Part shown: positions 1 to 6,478 of the stretch, one piece after another
Layout of the letters: the number at the start of each line of letters is the position of its first letter
How positions within the stretch are numbered: the first letter of the stretch is position 1
NCBI GenBank assembly: GCA_026785815.1
Contig: JAJAZH010000073.1
Location: forward strand, 1 to 7,785
Length of the DNA: 7,785 nt
Direction of reading: 5' to 3'
Source: Ramlibacter sp.
GTDB taxonomy: Bacteria > Pseudomonadota > Gammaproteobacteria > Burkholderiales > Burkholderiaceae_C
Translations under genes and position numbers: made by a program
Notes under the pieces: model-generated
What the model was told of the DNA's origin: nothing
What the model saw: only the letters and a program-made list of their open reading frames with translations
Database searches by the model: none

Positions 1-60
1 CGCGGCAGTGACGGCGAGCAGGCGAAGGGTTTTCGGAAGCGCTTTGGAAGCGTGCGTCAT
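1..60 (-). CDS. N-terminal fragment of a divergent gene, probably an exported protein
   Basis: Read on the minus strand from an ATG at 60-58, the frame stays open for 20 codons to the left edge of the window. The product starts MTHASKALPKTLRLLAVTAA, with basic residues (K6, K10, R13) followed by a run of small and hydrophobic residues, as at the beginning of a Sec signal peptide. An AGAGG lies 4 nt before the ATG and could act as ribosome binding site. The gene diverges from cysS. From memory, betaproteobacterial cysS genes are often flanked by a divergent gene for a tetratricopeptide-repeat protein next to cyclophilin-type isomerases, which would fit an exported product. Nothing in these 20 codons proves that identity, so the function is left open. 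Confidence 0.5.
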   Translation of the reverse strand, partial: MTHASKALPKTLRLLAVTAA

Positions 61-109
61 AAAGCCTCTGGTGGATCGAGCGCGTGGATTCAAGGCCCCG
101 GCAGGGCGA

Positions 110-115
110 TATACT
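110..115 (+). promoter_or_regulatory. Candidate -10 element for cysS in the divergent intergenic region
   Basis: TATACT matches the sigma-70 -10 consensus in five of six positions. No good -35 is seen at the ideal distance; the best is TTCAAG at 89-94 with a short 15-nt spacer. Transcription would begin near 121-123 and leave a leader of about 110 nt before the cysS start. That leader contains a 7-bp hairpin. On the opposite strand TACAAT (128-123) is a possible -10 for the leftward gene, so the two promoters may overlap back to back. Both are pattern matches only. Confidence 0.35.
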
Positions 116-232
116 GCGTCGGATTGTAGCCGAGGGGTGCCGCGCGAGCGCTCCCGGCACCACCGAACAAGAGCAAAAACCGAAGCCCCGCATGCCGATG
201 CAACCACGCCGCGGCCTGGCGGAAAAACATCC

Positions 233-1612
233 ATGAGCCTGCGCATCTACAACACGCTGTCGCGTGCACTGGAAGAGTTTTTCCCGCTGGAAGCCGGCCG
301 CGTGCGCATGTATGTCTGCTGCATCACGGTTTACGAACTGTGCCATGTGGGTCACGCCCGCTCGATGCTGGCCTTCGATGTGGTGCAGCGCTGGTTGCGG
401 ACTTCGGGTTTTCACGTGACGTATGTCCGCAACATCACCGACATCGACGACAAGATCATCCGGCGCGCGGTGGAAAACGGCGAACCGATCCGGGCGCTGA
501 CCTCGCGCATGGTCGACGAGATGTACCGGGACACCGACCGGCTCGGCATCGAGCGGCCCGACCACGATCCCCGCGCCACCGACTTCGTGCCGCAGATGCT
601 GGAGATCGTCGCGCGCCTGGAAGCCGGCGGCCTGGCCTATCGCAGTCCCGGCGGCGACGTCAACTTCGCGGTGCGCAAGTTCCCCGGCTACGGCAAGCTG
701 TCCGGCAAGTCGCTCGACGAGCTGCATGCGGGCGAGCGGGTGGCAGTGCTCGATGGCAAGCAAGACCCGCTTGACTTCGTGCTCTGGAAAGCAGCCAAGG
801 CCGGCGAGCCTGAAGGCGCCCGCTGGCCGAGCGCTTACGGCGAAGGCCGGCCGGGCTGGCATATCGAGTGCTCCGCCATGGCCTGCGCGCTCCTGGGCGA
901 GACCTTCGATATCCACGGCGGGGGCGCCGACCTGCAGTTCCCGCACCACGAAAACGAGATCGCGCAGAGCGAAGGCGCGACCGGCAAGCCGCTGGCGCGC
1001 TACTGGATGCACAACGGCTTTGTCAACATCGACAACGAGAAGATGTCGAAGTCGCTGGGCAACTTCTTCACCATCCGCGAGGTGCTGGAGAAGTTCGACG
1101 CCGAGACGCTGCGCTTTTTCATCGTCCGCGCGCACTACCGCAGCCCGCTCAATTACAGCGACGTCCATCTGGAAGACGCACGGAGCGCGCTCAAGCGCCT
1201 CTACACCGCGCTGCACCTGGTGCCGGCGGCGTCACCGGCGACGATCGACTGGACGCAGCCGGCGCCGGCCCGCTTCAAGGCGGCGATGGACAACGATTTC
1301 GCCACGCCCGAAGCTGTGGCCGTGCTGTTCGAACTGGCGACGGAAGTCAATCGCAGCCAGTCGGTGCAGGCCGCCGGCCTGTTGCGGGCCCTGGGCGGTT
1401 GCCTCGGCCTGTTGCAGGGCGATCCGCAGATGTTCCTGCAGGCCGGGTCGTCGCTGGGCGAGGCGGATATCCAGCAGCGCATCGGGCAGCGGACGGCGGC
1501 CAAGCAGGCCCGCAACTTTGCCGAGGCCGACCGGATCCGGGGTGAGTTGCTGGCCCAAGGCATCGTGCTCAAGGATTCCGCCGCCGGCACCACCTGGGAG
1601 GCGGTCCAGTGA
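233..1612 (+). CDS. cysS: Cysteinyl-tRNA synthetase
   Basis: CysRS is a class Ia aminoacyl-tRNA synthetase that charges tRNA-Cys with cysteine in the cytoplasm, using ATP. The 459-residue product is close to E. coli CysRS (461). Visible landmarks are the HIGH motif as HVGH (residues 38-41), the NITDIDDKI segment, the GRPGWHIECSAM block, HGGGADLQFPHHENE, and KMSKS at 270-274. Expected zinc ligands, by alignment with the E. coli enzyme from memory, are Cys29, Cys213, His238 and Glu242, all present. Residue 30, directly after the first ligand, is Cys where the family normally has Gly. The C-terminal helical anticodon-binding part ends with the typical GIVLKDSAAGTTWE. The frame is open back to position 8, but homology begins at the ATG at 233 (MSLRIYNTLSR), so that start is chosen; its Shine-Dalgarno is weak (GGCGGA about 10 nt upstream). 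The stop overlaps the next gene's start by 4 nt, suggesting translational coupling. Confidence 0.97.
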   Translation: MSLRIYNTLSRALEEFFPLEAGRVRMYVCCITVYELCHVGHARSMLAFDVVQRWLRTSGFHVTYVRNITDIDDKIIRRAVENGEPIRALTSRMVDEMYRDTDRLGIERPDHDPRATDFVPQMLEIVARLEAGGLAYRSPGGDVNFAVRKFPGYGKLSGKSLDELHAGERVAVLDGKQDPLDFVLWKAAKAGEPEGARWPSAYGEGRPGWHIECSAMACALLGETFDIHGGGADLQFPHHENEIAQSEGATGKPLARYWMHNGFVNIDNEKMSKSLGNFFTIREVLEKFDAETLRFFIVRAHYRSPLNYSDVHLEDARSALKRLYTALHLVPAASPATIDWTQPAPARFKAAMDNDFATPEAVAVLFELATEVNRSQSVQAAGLLRALGGCLGLLQGDPQMFLQAGSSLGEADIQQRIGQRTAAKQARNFAEADRIRGELLAQGIVLKDSAAGTTWEAVQ

Positions 1613-2259
1613 CCACCGTTCCGGCTGCACTGGAGCTGCTGTCGTCCCCCGACTATTGGGACGAAGCCCGCCGCCACCTGGCAAAAAAAGACCGGGTCAT
1701 GAAGCGGCTGATTCCGCAGTTCGGCGACGCCTGCCTGCAGTCGCGCGGCGACGCCTTCACCACGCTGGCCCGCAGCATCGTCGGCCAGCAGATCTCGGTC
1801 AAGGCGGCGCAGACGGTGTGGGACCGCTTCGCCAAGCTGCCGCGCCGGATGACCGGCGGCAACGTGTTGAAACTCAAGGTCGACGACATGCGGGCGGCCG
1901 GCCTGTCGGCGCGCAAGATCGAATACCTAGTCGACCTGGCACTGCATTTCGATTCCGGTGCAGTGCATGCCGATGGCTGGCCGAACATGAGCGACGACGA
2001 GATCATCGCCGAGCTGGTCGGCATTCGCGGCATCGGCCGCTGGACTGCCGAGATGTTCCTGATCTTCTACCTGATGCGGCCGAACGTGCTGCCGCTGGAC
2101 GACATCGGCCTGCTCAACGGCATCAGCCGCAACTACTTTTCCGGCGACCCGGTCAGCCGCAGCGACGCCCGTGAAGTGGCTGCCGCCTGGGCGCCATTCT
2201 GCAGCGTGGCGACTTGGTATATTTGGCGTTCGCTGGACCCGGTTCCGGTCGGTTATTGA
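1609..2259 (+). CDS. DNA-3-methyladenine glycosylase, HhH-GPD family (AlkA-like)
   Basis: This 216-residue protein is predicted to excise alkylated purines such as 3-methyladenine, starting base-excision repair. The helix-hairpin-helix is seen as LVGIRGIGRWTA (about residues 136-147), followed by the GPD-type segment FYLMRPNVLPLDDIGL. By comparison with E. coli AlkA (Asp238), Asp165, the second of the Asp164-Asp165 pair, is the likely catalytic residue. SIVGQQISVKAA (about 59-70) is the family's conserved glutamine-containing block. There are no cysteine ligands for an iron-sulfur cluster, which argues against a Nth/MutY enzyme. It is shorter than E. coli AlkA (282) and lacks its N-terminal domain, as do many bacterial single-domain members. 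Translation starts at a GTG that overlaps the cysS stop as GTGA, preceded by a strong GGGAGG 7 nt upstream. The gene sits between cysS and accA in the same likely transcript. No sign of an adaptive-response (Ada) operator is seen. Confidence 0.9.
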   Translation: MTTVPAALELLSSPDYWDEARRHLAKKDRVMKRLIPQFGDACLQSRGDAFTTLARSIVGQQISVKAAQTVWDRFAKLPRRMTGGNVLKLKVDDMRAAGLSARKIEYLVDLALHFDSGAVHADGWPNMSDDEIIAELVGIRGIGRWTAEMFLIFYLMRPNVLPLDDIGLLNGISRNYFSGDPVSRSDAREVAAAWAPFCSVATWYIWRSLDPVPVGY

Positions 2260-2282
2260 TTCCCGCTCTCCCAGAACAAACC

Positions 2283-2288
2283 AGGAGG
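2283..2288 (+). promoter_or_regulatory. Strong Shine-Dalgarno that fixes a TTG start for accA
   Basis: AGGAGG stands 6 nt before TTG 2295-2297. The upstream in-frame ATG at 2214 lies inside the glycosylase gene and would add 27 residues unlike AccA. The ribosome binding site together with homology starting at AKKTFLDFEQ supports the TTG start. Confidence 0.8.
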
Positions 2289-2294
2289 CACGCC

Positions 2295-3272
2295 TTGGCC
2301 AAGAAGACTTTTCTCGACTTCGAACAACCGATCGCGGAGCTCGAGACCAAGATCGAAGAGCTGCGCTACGTGCAGACCGAGTCGGCCGTCGACATCTCCG
2401 AAGAAATCGATCAGCTCAGCAAAAAAAGCCAACAGCTGACCAAGGACATCTACAGCGACCTGACGCCCTGGCAGATCACCAAGATCGCGCGCCATGCCGA
2501 GCGGCCGTACACGCTGGACTACATCGGCGAGATCTTCACCGACTTCATCGAGTTGCATGGCGACCGGCATTTCGCCGACGACCTGTCGATCATCGGCGGG
2601 CTGGCGCGCTTCAACGGCAATGCCTGCATGGTGCTGGGGCACCAGAAGGGCCGCGACACCAAGGAGCGCGGGCTGCGTAACTTCGGCATGAGCCGGCCCG
2701 AGGGCTATCGCAAGGCGCTGCGGCTGATGAAGACCGCCGAGAAGTTCAAGCTGCCGGTCTTCACCTTCGTCGATACGCCCGGCGCCTACCCCGGCATCGA
2801 TGCCGAGGAGCGCGGCCAGTCCGAGGCGATCGGTCGCAACATCTACGAGATGGCTCAGCTCGAAGTGCCGATCATCACCACCGTGATCGGCGAGGGGGGC
2901 TCCGGCGGCGCGCTGGCGATCTCGGTCGCCGACCAGGTCTTGATGTTGCAGTACTCGATCTACTCGGTCATCAGTCCGGAAGGCTGCGCTTCGATTCTCT
3001 GGAAAACTTCCGAGAAGGCGCAGGAAGCGGCCGACGCGATGGGCATCACGGCGCATCGGCTCAAGGCGCTGGGACTGATCGACAAGATCGTCAACGAACC
3101 GGTCGGCGGCGCCCACCGCGACACCAAGCAGATGGCGGCTTTCCTCAAGCGTGCGCTCAACGATGCGTGGCGGCAGCTCAGCGACCTCAAGGTGCGTGAG
3201 CTGCTGGACCGGCGCTATGACCGGCTGCAAAGCTACGGCCGCTTCACCGACACCAAGGCCGACGCGCGATAG
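2295..3272 (+). CDS. accA: Acetyl-CoA carboxylase carboxyltransferase subunit alpha
   Basis: AccA forms, with AccD, the carboxyltransferase that moves the carboxyl group from carboxybiotin on AccB to acetyl-CoA, giving malonyl-CoA for fatty-acid synthesis. The 325-residue length is normal for proteobacterial AccA (E. coli 319). The N-terminal part (about 1-60) has the usual charged helical pair (AELETKIEELRY, EEIDQLSKKSQQL). The crotonase-fold core follows: GDRHFADDLSIIGGLAR, GHQKGRDTKE, FVDTPGAYPGI (158-168) and the oxyanion-type glycine block GEGGSGGA (199-206), then SVISPEGCASILWK. The C terminus (LLDRRYDRLQSYGRF) is also typical. The start is TTG, chosen because AGGAGG lies 6 nt upstream and homology starts there. 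The gene follows the glycosylase gene after 35 nt and precedes the dioxygenase gene by 21 nt, so it is probably co-transcribed. accD is not in the window, as is usual in proteobacteria, where accA and accD are separate. Confidence 0.97.
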   Translation: MAKKTFLDFEQPIAELETKIEELRYVQTESAVDISEEIDQLSKKSQQLTKDIYSDLTPWQITKIARHAERPYTLDYIGEIFTDFIELHGDRHFADDLSIIGGLARFNGNACMVLGHQKGRDTKERGLRNFGMSRPEGYRKALRLMKTAEKFKLPVFTFVDTPGAYPGIDAEERGQSEAIGRNIYEMAQLEVPIITTVIGEGGSGGALAISVADQVLMLQYSIYSVISPEGCASILWKTSEKAQEAADAMGITAHRLKALGLIDKIVNEPVGGAHRDTKQMAAFLKRALNDAWRQLSDLKVRELLDRRYDRLQSYGRFTDTKADAR

Positions 3273-3293
3273 GGGCGGGCAAGGCAGCATCCG

Positions 3294-4100
3294 ATGGCCC
3301 GCCTGTCCGATGCCGAAGTCGCGCGCTATCAGGAGCAGGGCTATGTCGTGCCAGCCTTCCGGCTGGACGATGCCTGGGTTCGCCGGATGCAGGACGCGCT
3401 CGACACGTTGATCCTCGCCAACCCGGGCGTGCGTCCGGAAAAGCTGGTGAGCGCGCATATCGAAGGCCGCAACGACGAAGGGGTGCGCGGCAGCCGCGAC
3501 TTTCTCGCGCTGGCAATGGATCCCGATATCGTGGATCTGGTGGCCCAGGTCATCGGACCCGATGTCATCCTGTGGGGCTGCCACGTGTTCTGCAAGCCTG
3601 CCGCCGAGGGCTATGAAACACCTTGGCACCAGGACGGCCACTACTGGCCGATCCGGCCGCTTGCCAACTGCACCGTCTGGGTGGCCCTGGAGCCGAGCAC
3701 GCGGGAGAACGGTTGCCTTCGCGTCATCCCCGGCTCGCATGCGGCCAAGCAGTTGCATCCGCATCTGCATGAGGACCGGACCGACCTGACGCTCAACCAG
3801 CGGATGGCGGACGGCAGTTTCGACGAGAACGATGCGGTCGACATCGAGCTGGCGCCCGGTCAGATGTCGCTGCACGACATCTACATGATCCACGGCGCGA
3901 AGGCCAATCGCTCCGGGGTCCGTCGCACCGGCGTCGCCTTGCGCTACATGCCGGGAAGTTCGCTGTTCGACCGCAGCCTGAAGCCGTCGGACGGCCAGAC
4001 CGGGGTGCCGGTGAGTTTCGCGACCCGGCCGCTGTGGCTGCTGCGCGGCGAGGACCGGACCGGTCGCAACGATTTTTCGGTCGGCCATCGTGGCGCGTAG
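3294..4100 (+). CDS. Phytanoyl-CoA dioxygenase (PhyH) family Fe(II)/2-oxoglutarate oxygenase
   Basis: This 268-residue protein has the marks of a PhyH-family non-haem iron hydroxylase. These enzymes use O2 and 2-oxoglutarate and release CO2 and succinate. The iron triad is visible: His112 and Asp114 in WHQDGHYW, and His200 in MIHGAKANRS. Arg211 follows His200 by 11 residues, the same distance as His264 and Arg275 in human PAHX, and would bind the 2-oxoglutarate carboxylate. Other family-like segments are LSDAEVARYQEQGYVV at the N terminus and ENGCLRVIPGSH. All catalytic residues are present, so it should be active, but the substrate cannot be read from sequence: bacterial members act on very diverse small molecules. 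The ATG follows accA by 21 nt with AAGG 9 nt before it, and its end overlaps tilS by 11 nt. It is thus built into the transcript of a core block where I do not expect it. No signal peptide is seen. Confidence 0.88.
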   Translation: MARLSDAEVARYQEQGYVVPAFRLDDAWVRRMQDALDTLILANPGVRPEKLVSAHIEGRNDEGVRGSRDFLALAMDPDIVDLVAQVIGPDVILWGCHVFCKPAAEGYETPWHQDGHYWPIRPLANCTVWVALEPSTRENGCLRVIPGSHAAKQLHPHLHEDRTDLTLNQRMADGSFDENDAVDIELAPGQMSLHDIYMIHGAKANRSGVRRTGVALRYMPGSSLFDRSLKPSDGQTGVPVSFATRPLWLLRGEDRTGRNDFSVGHRGA

Positions 4101-5058
4101 CGTTGCGGCGCCGGGGCTGCTGACCAGCGCCATCGCTGCGTTTGCCCCGGGGCTGCCGCTGGCCGTTGCCTACAGCGGCGGCGCGGATTCGACAGCGCTG
4201 CTGGCCGCCTGCGCCCGCAGGTGGCCAGGGCAGGTCCGGGCCATTCATGTCCACCACGGCTTGCAGGCTGCGGGCGACGCATTCGAAGCGCACTGCGCCC
4301 GGTTCTGTGCACGGCTCGACGTGCCGCTGGTCGTGCGTCGGGTCGATGCCCGGCCGGCGCCGGGCCAGAGTCCTGAAGACGCCGCGCGCCGCATGCGCTA
4401 TGCCACGCTTGCGTCGGTGGTCCGGCAGGAGTGGGGCGCTGCCGTGCACGACATCGCACTGGCCCAGCACGCCGACGACCAGGTGGAAACCATGCTGCTG
4501 GCGCTCTCGCGCGGCGCGGGGCTGCCGGGGCTGGCAGCGATGGCGGCGCAGTGGGAGCGGGACGGGATCCGCTGGCACCGGCCCTGGCTGGGCGTGCCCG
4601 GCGACGCAATCCGGCCCTGGCTGCGTGAGCAGGAATTCGAGTGGATCGAAGACCCGACCAACACCGACCTGGCATTCCCCCGCAACCGCATCCGCGCTCG
4701 GCTGTTGCCCGCGTTGGACGAGGCTTTCCCGCAGTTCCGCGAGACCTTTACTCGCAGCGCCGCCCACGCAGCGCAGGCGCAGCGGGTGCTGGTCGAGGTG
4801 GCGATGGAGGATCTGGCGATCACCGGCACGCCACCGTCGATCACGAAGTTGCAGGCGCTGTCGCGGCCCCGGCAAGCCAATGCGTTGCGCCACTGGCTCA
4901 AGCGCGATCACGAAACTTCCGCCAGTGCGGCCCAGCTCGAAGAATTGCTGGACCAGGTGGCCGCCTGCACGACCCGGGGCCATGACCTGCGGATCAAGAT
5001 CGGGCTAGGCCGGGTCGAGCGCAACGGCGCGCGGTTGGCCTTTCTTCAGTCGATATAA
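4090..5058 (+). CDS. tilS: tRNA(Ile)-lysidine synthetase, short form
   Basis: TilS attaches lysine to C34 of the CAU-anticodon tRNA-Ile using ATP, so that the tRNA reads AUA and is charged with isoleucine; the enzyme is normally essential. The N-terminal PP-loop ATPase motif is SGGADS (residues 29-34) in AVAYSGGADSTALL. HADDQVET (127-134), LLALSRGAGLPGL, and DPTN...RNRIR (RNRIR at 198-202) are all characteristic. At 322 residues it is about 110 shorter than E. coli TilS (432). The catalytic domain and a following helical domain are present, but the extreme C-terminal TilS_C domain seems absent, as in Aquifex-type short enzymes. No frameshift is evident, and the stop is directly followed by the lysC leader, so this looks like a natural short form. 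The GTG start overlaps the dioxygenase gene by 11 nt and has no clear Shine-Dalgarno, so translation probably depends on coupling. A start further in has no supporting ATG near the N terminus. Confidence 0.93.
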   Translation: MARSVAAPGLLTSAIAAFAPGLPLAVAYSGGADSTALLAACARRWPGQVRAIHVHHGLQAAGDAFEAHCARFCARLDVPLVVRRVDARPAPGQSPEDAARRMRYATLASVVRQEWGAAVHDIALAQHADDQVETMLLALSRGAGLPGLAAMAAQWERDGIRWHRPWLGVPGDAIRPWLREQEFEWIEDPTNTDLAFPRNRIRARLLPALDEAFPQFRETFTRSAAHAAQAQRVLVEVAMEDLAITGTPPSITKLQALSRPRQANALRHWLKRDHETSASAAQLEELLDQVAACTTRGHDLRIKIGLGRVERNGARLAFLQSI

Positions 5059-5059
5059 T
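5054..5059 (+). promoter_or_regulatory. Candidate lysC promoter, perfect -10 hexamer
   Basis: TATAAT is a perfect sigma-70 -10 match in an otherwise GC-rich region. It overlaps the TAA stop of tilS (5056-5058). No -35 is seen at 17 nt; TTGGCC at 5035-5040 has four of six matches but only a 13-nt spacer. Transcription would start near 5066 and leave a leader of about 70 nt before lysC. The placement suggests that lysC can be transcribed apart from the upstream block. Confidence 0.5.
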
Positions 5060-5135
5060 TCCGAGGCTCTGCGCGGTGCGGCGCGGCTCTGAAGGCCTTT
5101 GCCGCCGCCCCCTTCTCACCCTCACTTGCGTCTCC

Positions 5136-6404
5136 ATGGCCCTGATCGTTCACAAATACGGCGGCACGTCGATGGGCTCCACTGAGCGCATCCGCAATGT
5201 GGCCAAGCGCGTCGCCAAGTGGGCGCGGGCCGGCCATCAACTGGTGGTGGTGCCCAGCGCCATGAGCGGCGAGACCAACCGCCTGCTCGGCCTGGCCAAG
5301 GAACTGTCGCCGGCGAAACTGACCGATGCGGTGCACCGCGAACTCGACATGCTGGCCGCGACCGGCGAGCAGGTCTCATCCGCGTTGCTGGCCATCGCAT
5401 TGCAGGCCGAAGGGCTGGAGTCGGTGAGCTATGCCGGCTGGCAGGTGCCGATCCGCACCGACAGTGCTTTCACCAAGGCCCGCATTGCCTCGATCGACGA
5501 CCAGAAGATCCGCGTCGACCTGGACGCCGGCAAGATCGTCATCGTCACCGGCTTCCAGGGGGTCGACGAAGATGGTCATATCACGACCCTGGGCCGCGGC
5601 GGCAGCGACACGTCGGCGGTCGCGGTCGCGGCTGCGATGAAGGCGGCGGAATGCCTGATCTACACCGACGTCGACGGCGTCTACACCACCGACCCCCGAG
5701 TGGTGCCGGAGGCCCGGCGGCTCAAGACCGTGAGCTTCGAGGAAATGCTGGAGATGGCCTCGATGGGCTCCAAGGTGCTGCAGATCCGGTCGGTGGAGTT
5801 CGCCGGCAAGTACCGGGTGCCGCTGCGCGTGCTGTCCAGCTTCACGCCCTGGGACATCGACCTGGCCGAAGAAGCCCAGTCCGGAACCCTGATCACTTTT
5901 GAGGATGACGAACAAATGGAATCCGCTGTCGTTTCCGGCATCGCGTTCAATCGCGACGAAGCCAAGATCTCGATCCTGGGCGTCCCCGACAAGCCCGGCA
6001 TCGCCTACAACATCCTGGGCGCGGTGGCCGATGCCAACATCGAGGTCGACGTCATCATCCAGAACATCGCCCGCGACGGCAAAACCGACTTCAGCTTCAC
6101 CGTGCACCGCAACGACTACGCCCGGACGCTGGACCTGCTCAAGGCCAAGGTGCTGCCGGCGCTGGGCACCGACCGGATCGAGGGCGACCCGCGCATCTGC
6201 AAGGTGAGCATCGTGGGCATCGGCATGCGCAGCCACGTCGGCATCGCCAGCAAGATGTTCCGTTCGCTGTCGGAAGAGGGCATCAACATCCAGATGATCT
6301 CGACCAGCGAGATCAAGACTTCGGTGGTGATCGACGAGAAGTACATGGAGCTGGCGGTGCGGGCCCTGCACCGCGCCTTCGACCTCGACCAGCCGCCGGC
6401 TTGA
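5136..6404 (+). CDS. lysC: Aspartate kinase, monofunctional
   Basis: Aspartokinase phosphorylates aspartate, the first step to lysine, threonine, methionine and diaminopimelate. The 422-residue protein begins with the kinase motif KYGGTS (7-12). It continues with the acid- and nucleotide-binding blocks VVVPSAMSGETN, GFQGVDEDGHITTLGRGGSDTSA and YTDVDGVYTTDPR. Two ACT regulatory domains follow, one around ILGVPDKPGIAYNIL (from about 270) and one around CKVSIVGIGMRSHVGIA (from Cys355). This is the alpha2-beta2 type architecture, usually feedback-inhibited by lysine and/or threonine. There is no fused homoserine dehydrogenase. The frame is open back to 5076, but homology starts at the ATG at 5136 (MALIVHKYGG). 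The preceding bases are pyrimidine-rich with no Shine-Dalgarno. Met261 (ATG 5916) lies in frame at the equivalent of the internal beta-subunit start known from Corynebacterium and Bacillus. No lysine riboswitch fits in the 77-nt leader. The gene is followed by tRNA-Ser. Confidence 0.97.
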   Translation: MALIVHKYGGTSMGSTERIRNVAKRVAKWARAGHQLVVVPSAMSGETNRLLGLAKELSPAKLTDAVHRELDMLAATGEQVSSALLAIALQAEGLESVSYAGWQVPIRTDSAFTKARIASIDDQKIRVDLDAGKIVIVTGFQGVDEDGHITTLGRGGSDTSAVAVAAAMKAAECLIYTDVDGVYTTDPRVVPEARRLKTVSFEEMLEMASMGSKVLQIRSVEFAGKYRVPLRVLSSFTPWDIDLAEEAQSGTLITFEDDEQMESAVVSGIAFNRDEAKISILGVPDKPGIAYNILGAVADANIEVDVIIQNIARDGKTDFSFTVHRNDYARTLDLLKAKVLPALGTDRIEGDPRICKVSIVGIGMRSHVGIASKMFRSLSEEGINIQMISTSEIKTSVVIDEKYMELAVRALHRAFDLDQPPA

Positions 6405-6422
6405 AGCCCGCAACCGGTCAGC

Positions 6423-6443
6423 CTGGGCCTGTCGAAGGCCCAG
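6423..6443. repeat. REP-like palindrome between lysC and tRNA-Ser
   Basis: CTGGGCCT (6423-6430) and AGGCCCAG (6436-6443) form a perfect 8-bp inverted repeat around the loop GTCGA. No T-run follows, so it is not a standard intrinsic terminator, although it could slow polymerase or protect the lysC mRNA 3' end. The core CCTGTCGAAGG resembles the short GTCGAAG-containing palindromes that I recall as abundant between genes in many Burkholderiales. Membership of that family is an inference. Confidence 0.55.
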
Positions 6444-6459
6444 CGAGGGCATCAAGTCG

Positions 6460-6468
6460 TGAGATAAT
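6460..6468 (+). promoter_or_regulatory. Candidate extended -10 promoter for tRNA-Ser
   Basis: TG-A-GATAAT is an extended -10 pattern: a TG one base before a hexamer that differs from TATAAT at the first position. The 3' end of the hexamer is 10 nt from the tRNA, so transcription would begin a few bases before the mature 5' end. No recognisable -35 lies 16-18 nt upstream, which an extended -10 can compensate for. Confidence 0.45.
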
Positions 6469-6478
6469 TGCGCTCGCT

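Noticed and set aside
8..232. 75-codon N-terminal extension of cysS
   Set aside because: Open by chance; homology to CysRS starts at 233, and the extension crosses the divergent promoter region.
2253..4133. A 626-codon open frame on the minus strand
   Set aside because: It lies antisense to accA and the dioxygenase gene, both with clear catalytic motifs. Long antisense frames are common in GC-rich DNA, and the translation has no recognisable domain.
5076..5135. 20-codon N-terminal extension of lysC
   Set aside because: Aspartokinase homology starts at MALIVHKYGG (5136), and the extension covers the predicted leader.
5059..5135. Lysine riboswitch before lysC
   Set aside because: The leader is only about 70-77 nt, far shorter than a lysine riboswitch, and shows none of its conserved pattern.
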